DNA from: Desmodesmus armatus
Taxonomy: Eukaryota > Chlorophyta > Chlorophyceae > Sphaeropleales > Scenedesmaceae
NCBI GenBank assembly: GCA_007449985.2
Contig: VIIQ02000679.1
Span: 325,001-389,000 of the forward strand
DNA length: 64,000 bases
Direction: 5' to 3'
Part shown: piece after piece, positions 57,815 to 64,000 of the stretch
Numbering within the stretch: position 1 is the stretch's first letter
Layout of the letters: each line of letters opens with the position of its first letter
Made by a program: the position numbers and the translations under genes
The notes under the pieces: model-generated
The model's input: only the letters and a program-made list of their open reading frames with translations
The model's database searches: none
What the model was told of the DNA's origin: nothing

Positions 57815-60800
57815 ATGGCATTTTGCAATCCCGCCGACGTGCTGGCATTCTTCAAGGCCAGCTTCACCCAGCCCTATGCAGTAGCAACAGCGACAGGTGT
57901 CCTTGCGTGCACTGTCTCGGGCATCTCCCAGTGGACATGGGGCATTCTGTCTGCCTTGATATGGTCCACATACCAGTTCATAGCTCGCAGCATCAGCCCA
58001 GCGCCCAGGTACACTCCCACAACAGCGGTGCAGGCAGAACTGCGCCCAGATGGCTTGCCATACCTGGGCACCTGCGCAGCTCTGCTGTTTGTGTTGCTCA
58101 GCGCTTATCTGTGGGCGAAATTCCACGTGAGTGCCACTGCACTGCATTGTGCCAGAATGCTGCCTTCGCAAGCCTGCTGCTTGAAAAAGCCTCGTTCAGC
58201 GTCGACAAAGAAGCAGTTTGTGGGGCGGGCCACGTTTGATATGGCTGAATGGATATGGTCACCGACGAGAAGCACAGGGGGATAATGCACAGTCAGATGC
58301 TGACATGTAGTAGGACTGAAGCTCACACGAACCGAACCTGCAGCACAAGCTAGGTGCAGCAGTCCTGTCCACACAATGCGCTTGTCCGCAATGCAGATGT
58401 CGAGGAGTGGCAATGATGAGCTGGCCCAAATAGAGGACGCGCGGCTGCAGGAGCAGAGTGCCCAGCTGAATGCGCACCAACGTAAGGAATGCGCACAACA
58501 GCAACAGAGGACCCAGGGGCTGGAGGCCTCTGTGGAGGAGCAGGTAAGCATGGACATGGGTGCAGGGAAATGTGCCAGAACGGGTGATGAAGGGTGCATC
58601 AATGCGCAGCGTTGTCACATTGTTCGCGGTGCAATGCTGCAAAGCCATTGACATCTCAACATGGACACTGTCACGCTGTCGAGCATTCAGACTTAGCTCC
58701 CTCCAATGGCGTCAAGGGTTTGAATCAGACTGGCTAGTCACCAGATGCTGTAGCAGAGTACCTAAGGCTGCATTTTTTCTTCAAGCGAATGTGGCCGCAA
58801 GTAATTCTGCTGTGACAACATCCCTGCTGTAGCTGCAAGCTTCAACCATGGGCTATGCATGCACGCCATGCTCACTCACATTCCCAACTGCAAACATGCT
58901 GCTATTGCACCTGCTTTTTGCATTTGTGCTACTTTGGCCAAAAAGGTGTTGGGCTCTTGGCGGTTTGCAGAAAGCTTTACATGGTTATGTACCCCAACCA
59001 ATAGTTCCCCCCACAGGACTCGTGCGAAGGCTTTGCAGCAAGCTTTTGGGCGGCCTGGTAGCTAGCAGCAGGAAAGCAGAACCAAGGCCCAACTCAGACA
59101 GTATCATACTGTAACAGTGTTACAAACCGTTTGTGCAGTGTCAGGGCCTGAATAAGCTGTACTTCATCAGCAAGAGCTGCACAGCCTTCTGGAACTCCAG
59201 CATGCTCAGCATGCTGGAGTGAGCAGCAGCAGTGCAGCAAACTACAGGAGCAGCTGGAACAGGTGGGAGTAGCAAACCTGTTACTGACGGTTTCCAGCCG
59301 CTGGAAAGTGAGGCATAGAGACATAGCCTGTGTGACATGCATTGGTCACACAGGCTATGTCTCTATGCCTCACTCTGTCTCTGTCTACTGTCCGCACACC
59401 ACACTGTCTTCTCCATCCACACCAAAGCTTTTTGATCATCAAAATGATTGGGCGATAGTGATCCGAATACTGGAGTCCAGGCGGCCAAGAATGTACACTA
59501 AGTGTACACACGCCTGGAGGACCCTGTAGCTGCGAACTATGCCGGGCCTGCTGTTGGTTTGGTTTCCCCAAGCATCTGGGCCTGGCGCCTCGCCTTAAGG
59601 CTATGCCGCACAGCGGCAGAGCACAGAACATCCAGTTGTCCATGTTCCAGCAGGGTCCTTCCAGCGGCCAGCACGGTACAGGGCATAGGTGTGAAGGCTA
59701 TATCTATTCCTGTGCACAAAGATACATGGCAGCACATGTATTGCGCAAGTTGTTTGAGCTGTCCAACGTTAACGTTCTTGTCTCTTGTTTGGCATGCTCT
59801 CTCATTTCAGGCCCAGCAAGACCTTCAAGATCAGGTCCAAGCACAACCACAGGAGTCCAATGCATCCGCGCATGCTGCTGCATTGGCGGCAAGTGAGCAG
59901 CAGCAGCTGCGTGAGCGGCTGGCAGCCAAGGAGGCACTGCTGGTGGCCAAGGAGGAGGAACTAACAAGCCTACTCGCAAAGAAGCAAGAGGAGCTCGCAA
60001 AGTAGGTGCTACCTACAGGATGCCTAGTCACTGATCGGTGAAGGTGTATCTTACAGCCACAATCACACTGTGCTGGGGCTTCAAACGGAAAGGTTCGTGC
60101 TGCTTTGTGAAGCTGCTGATCAGCACCAGGATGTTTTTCAACCAGTGGCCGTGCACCACAGCCAGCTACAGCATCTTCCATCTTAATGTAATAACGCACA
60201 GCGCTTCTAGGGAATCGGATATAGCCACATGACCTCCTTGTCTGTGTGTGCGCAGGATGCGTGCAAACATGATGGAGGTTGAGGTCAAGCTGGCCAAGCA
60301 GGAGAAGGACAACCAGGACCTTGCGCGTGAGCGCCAGCGCCTGGCCGACGAGCTGGTACAGCACCTGACGCAACAGCAGGCAGACAAGGTCAGTGGTTGG
60401 ACCTGGTAGCCATTGTGATATCACAGTGCAGAGTTCCAGCAGTGCACGCCTTCAACGTGCGTATAAGCGTCTGGACGACGGTGCACATGCAGCCATGTGC
60501 TTATGCTGGGTTATACAGATGTTTGGATGCAATTGCGGACTCTTGCTCATGGCAGTGGCGGTCGTCACATCATGTGCCAGCGTCAGCACTCAGAAAAGTG
60601 GCTTGAAAGTGCTGAGCCTCAATGAGGTGGCCCACCCTCTGCAAGATAGCTGTGGCAGCGTGGTGGAAAATGCCATTGGCGCGGGCCACAGTAGCGGGAC
60701 ATCAGGCACTATCAGTAGCAGTGAAGTCAACCCGCTGTGGAGTCTGCTGCCTGAGGATGAGTTCAAAGGGTGCACAATAAGTGCATGTTGGAAAATGTTC

Positions 60801-63036
60801 CAGGCTTGCTCAGTTGGCATCCTGGCATGCTGGGGGAGGGGGCGGAGGGGAGCAGAACAGCACTGCTGCATTGGACACAAAGCCATAAGGAAACTTGTTT
60901 GAAACACCAAGCTGGGAAAGCAGCAAATGTACACCACAAGGTAAACCAGGGAGAGGGTGGCATGCACAATCCTAGTGGTGAGTGGGGAAAACCTTCCATG
61001 GAGGGGTGAGGTTGTTTGTGCTACTGGGCCAAGCAGTGATGGGCACTGCCAACACTTATGGGTAAGCAACACAAATCAACACTGGCCGCCGTTAGTAAAG
61101 CTGTCCCCCTGCAGGGGAACACTTCACACTGCAAAATTTCCTTGTCACAGCCGTGTGATCACAATCAGACTTTGTCATCAGAGTCTGTCCCTGTTTGTTG
61201 CAGGGTTTGCAACATACGTTGTTTTGCTGATAAACAGGGGAAATGGCAGATTTCATAGACGACGGACCCGTCTTTACAGGCAAGACAAATTTTGGGCTCA
61301 AGGGGACCCCCATTTGAGGGTTTTTGCTGGTGTTGCAGCCCTCACAGCTTCTTAGCACTGGGTGGGGACACTGCTACCAACAGATTGGCCCTTGCTACTA
61401 CCCTAGTGACGCCCCTACTGTTCCGGGGCTAGTCACCAGATGCTGCAGCAGAGTAGCTAAGGCTGCATTTTTTCTGCAATCGGATGTGGCCGCAAGTAAT
61501 TCTACTGTGACAACATCCCTGCAGCAGCTGCAAGTTTCAACCAAGGGCTATGCACCCACACCATGCTCACTCACACTCACAACTGCAAACATGCCGCTGG
61601 TCTACCTGCTCTCTGCATAGTTTGTGCTACTTTGGCCAAAAACGTGTTGGGCTCTCAGCGGTTTGCATATAGCTTACATGGTTCTGTACCCCAACCAATA
61701 GTTGCCCCCCACAAGACTTGTGCGAACTGGGCTTTGCAGCAAGCTGTTGGACGGCCTGGTAGCTAGCAGCAGGAAAGCAGAACCAAGGGCCAACTCAGAC
61801 AGTATGTTACAAATCGTTTGTGCAGTTTCAGGGCCTGTAATACAGTCACTGAGTCAGGGCCTGTAATACATTAGCAAGAGCTGCACAGCCTTCTGGAACT
61901 CCAGCATGCTCAGCATGCTGGAGTGAGCAGCAGCAGTGCAGCAAACTACAGCAGGAGCAGTGGAACAGGTGGGAGTAGCAAAACCTGTTACTGACGGTTT
62001 CCAGCACCAATGCATGTCACAAAGGCTATGTCTCTATGCCTCACTCTGTCTCTGTCTCCTGTCCACACACCACACTGTCTTCTCCATCTACTCACAGAAA
62101 CTACATACTACAAACAGTGACTGGGCGATAGTGATCCGGATACTGGAGTTCGAGCGGCCAAGACTGTACATACGCCTGCAGGACCCTGTTGCTGCAGACT
62201 ATGCCGGGCCTGCTGTTGGTTTGGTTTCCCCAAACATCTGGGCCTGGCGCCGCGCCCTAAGGCTATGCCGCATAGCGGCAGAGCAGTCATGTTCCAGCAG
62301 GGTCCTTCCAGCGGCCAGCTCAGTACAGGGCATAGGTGTGAAGGCTGTATCTAATCAAAACAAATTGCAAACAGATACATGGCAGCACATGTACTGCGCA
62401 AGGTGTTCGAGCTGTCCAACGTTAACATCCTTGTCTTTTTTTTGGCGTGCTCTCTCATTTCAGGCCCAGAAAGACCTTCAGGATCAGGTCCAAGAACAAC
62501 CACAGACGTCCAATGCATCTGCGCATGCTGCTGCATTGGCGGCAAGTGAGCAGCAGCAGCAGCAGCTGCGTGAGAGGCTGGCAGCCAAGGAGGCACTGCT
62601 GGTGGCCAAGGAGGAGGAACTAACAAGCATACTGGCAAAGAAGCAAGAGGAGCTCGCAAAGTAGGTGCTACCTACAGGATGCCTAGTCACTGATCGGTGA
62701 AGGTGTATCTTACATTCACAATCACACTGTGCGGGGGCTTCAAACAGAAAGGTTCGCGCTGCTTTGTGAAGCTGCTGATCAGCACCAGGATGTTTTTCAA
62801 CCAGTGGCCGTGCACCACAGCCAGCTACAGCATCTTCATAGCGCACAGCGCTTCTAGGGAATCAGAATATAGCCAGATTACCTCCTTGTCCGTGTGTGCG
62901 TAGGATGCGTGAAAACATGATAGAGGTTGAGGTCAAGCTGGCCAAGCAGGAGAAGGACAACCAGGACCTTGCGTGTGAGCGCCAGCGCCTGACGGACGAG
63001 CTGGTACAGCACCTGACGCAACAGCAGGCAGACAAG
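57815..63036 (+). CDS. TM-anchored coiled-coil protein (family member D), 3' end outside window
   Basis: Exons with matching phases: 57815-58126, 58397-58543, 59811-60001, 60256-60388, 62464-62660, 62904-63036 (371 codons so far). The first exon encodes two hydrophobic helices (AVATATGVLACTVSGI and YLGTCAALLFVLLSAYLWAKF) in place of the myristoylation start. The following exons are coiled coil: the pairs 59811/60256 and 62464/62904 are duplicates (SEQQQLRERLAAKEALL, KLAKQEKDNQDLA-ERQRL). Each pair is a multiple of three and starts and ends in phase 0, so copies add without breaking the frame. The same AQ-starting module and the KEKDNQ/LERQRLADEL module occur in copies B and C. No ARM region is reached before the window ends. 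That all exons belong to one transcript is inferred. Confidence 0.65.
59195..59219. repeat. 25-base near-perfect palindrome
   Basis: CTCCAGCATGCT-C-AGCATGCTGGAG; the same palindrome occurs at 61899-61923 in tandem unit 2, inside a decayed coiled-coil exon remnant ending QQCSKLQEQLEQ. Confidence 0.85.
59307..59374. repeat. perfect 30-bp inverted repeat with 8-base loop
   Basis: Arms 59307-59336 and 59345-59374. In tandem unit 2 (around 62005-62045) only the right arm is present, so the hairpin is specific to unit 1. Confidence 0.9.
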
Positions 63037-64000
63037 GTCAGTGGTTGGACCTGGTAGCCATTGTTGTATCACAGTGCAGAGTTCCAGCATAGCACGCAGC
63101 CAACGTGCGTATAAGCCTCTGACTGACGGTGCACATGCAGCCATGTGCTTATGCTGGGTTGTACAGATGTTTGGATGCAATTGCGGACTCTTGCTCATGG
63201 CAGTGGCGGTCGTCACATCATGTGCCAGCGTCAGCACTCAGAAAAGTGGCTTGAACGTGCTGAGCCTCAATGGGGTGGCCCACCCTCTGCAAGATGCCTG
63301 TGGCAGCGTGGTGGAAAATGCCATTGGTGCGTGCCACAGTAGCGGGCATCAGGCACTATCAGTAGCAGTGAAGTCAACCCGCTGTGGAGTCTGCTGCTTG
63401 AACATAAATTCAACTTCGAATTCCGGGTGCACAATAAGTGCATGTTGGGAATTTTCAAGGCTCGCTCAGTTGGCATCCTGGCATGCGGCGGGAGGGGGGG
63501 AGGGGGCGGAGGGGAGCAGAACAGCACTGCTGCAGTGGACACAAAGTCATAAGAAAACTTGTTTGAAACCCCAGGCTGGGGAAGCAGCAAGGGTACACCA
63601 CAAGCTAAATTAGGGAAGGGGGTTGGCATGCCCAATCTCAGGGGTTGATTGGAAGAAACCTTCCAAAGAGGGGTGAGGCTGTTTGTCCTACTGGGCCGAG
63701 CAGTGATGGGTAACACTTGGGTGCAACACAAATCAACACTGGCTAAAGCTGGCCCCCTGCAGGGGAGCATTTCACACTGCAAAATTTCTTCGTCACAGCC
63801 TTGTCATCACAATCAGACTATGTCATCAGACAGAGTCTGTCCCTGTGTGTTGCAGGGCTTGCAATCGTAGTACGACGGTTTGCTGACAAACAGGGGAAAT
63901 GGCAGATTCATAGACGACGGACCCGTCTTTACAGCAAGACAAATCCTGGGGACCCTCATTTTAGGGTTCTTGCTGGTGTTGCAGCCCTCACAGCTCCTTG
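61429..64000 (+). repeat. tandem unit 2, about 2.6 kb, reaching the window end
   Basis: Second copy, with exons 62464-62660 and 62904-63036. The window ends at the point where unit 1 approaches its own end, so a third unit may follow. Confidence 0.8.

Larger units (their letters stand above)
58732..61428 (+). repeat. tandem unit 1, about 2.7 kb
   Basis: Starts CTAGTCACCAGATGCTG and contains exons 59811-60001 and 60256-60388. Most of it aligns to 61429-64000, with small indels. Confidence 0.85.

Noticed and set aside
60397..60902. Open frames after the coiled-coil exon pair (also 63041-63613), partly conserved between units
   Set aside because: Conservation is explained by the recent tandem duplication; frames differ by indels and no splice junctions link them.
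1..64000. CRISPR arrays, operons, ribosome binding sites, tRNA or rRNA genes
   Set aside because: Intron-rich eukaryotic DNA; direct repeats are microsatellites or gene duplications, and no tRNA cloverleaf or rRNA sequence was recognised by eye. A tRNAscan-SE or Rfam run would be needed to be certain.

Overview
The window looks like nuclear DNA of a chlorophyte green alga. The genes are intron-dense with GT-AG junctions, rich in CAG/CTG codon and intron repeats, and have plant-type homologues (plant SAC/FIG4, Y14, DUF4336, a fused metallophosphoesterase/SMC ATPase). TGTAA motifs, the usual green-algal poly(A) signal, lie downstream of some genes, and a short TTTAGGG-like tract is present. GC seems moderate, so a Sphaeropleales-type alga (Scenedesmus/Tetradesmus-like) is my guess, not a proof. 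All exon models were made by hand from splice junctions and phase; no search or RNA evidence was available.

Layout. 89-6204 (+): 3' part of a FIG4/plant-SAC type phosphoinositide phosphatase. 7207-11699 (+): a 1000-residue predicted type I membrane protein with an extracellular beta-rich domain. 13795-14286 (-): intronless Y14/RBM8A, an exon-junction-complex protein. 16127-21855 (-): a plastid-type DUF4336 protein in nine exons whose introns hold decayed partial copies of its own exons. 22355-39492 (+): a 19-exon gene that fuses an MRE11/SbcD-type metallophosphoesterase to a RAD50/SbcC-type ATPase with a CxxC zinc hook (1504 residues, phases consistent throughout). Its 6-kb fourth intron contains a separate ICMT-family methyltransferase gene (25017-29410), which is itself split by a 3674-bp composite mobile element (25270-28943).

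39.8-64 kb: a local tandem family. It has two apparently intact genes for N-myristoylation-type coiled-coil/ARM-repeat proteins (39835-43360 and 50785-55393), one pseudogene (45772-48496), one 5' relic (45025), and a divergent member with a two-helix membrane anchor instead of the lipidation start (57815 to beyond the window). The last gene is growing by tandem duplication of 2.7-kb units that each carry two coiled-coil exons in a frame-neutral pair.

The recurrent theme is local tandem duplication across splice junctions. It appears as shadow exons in three single-copy genes, as whole exon-intron units in the coiled-coil family, and as CTG or CTGTG microsatellites that run directly into 3' splice sites. 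The most interesting objects are the fused MRE11-RAD50-like gene with its nested and interrupted intronic gene, the composite element with LTR-like arms that are each bounded by inverted repeats, and the lipid-anchor/TM-anchor coiled-coil cluster.
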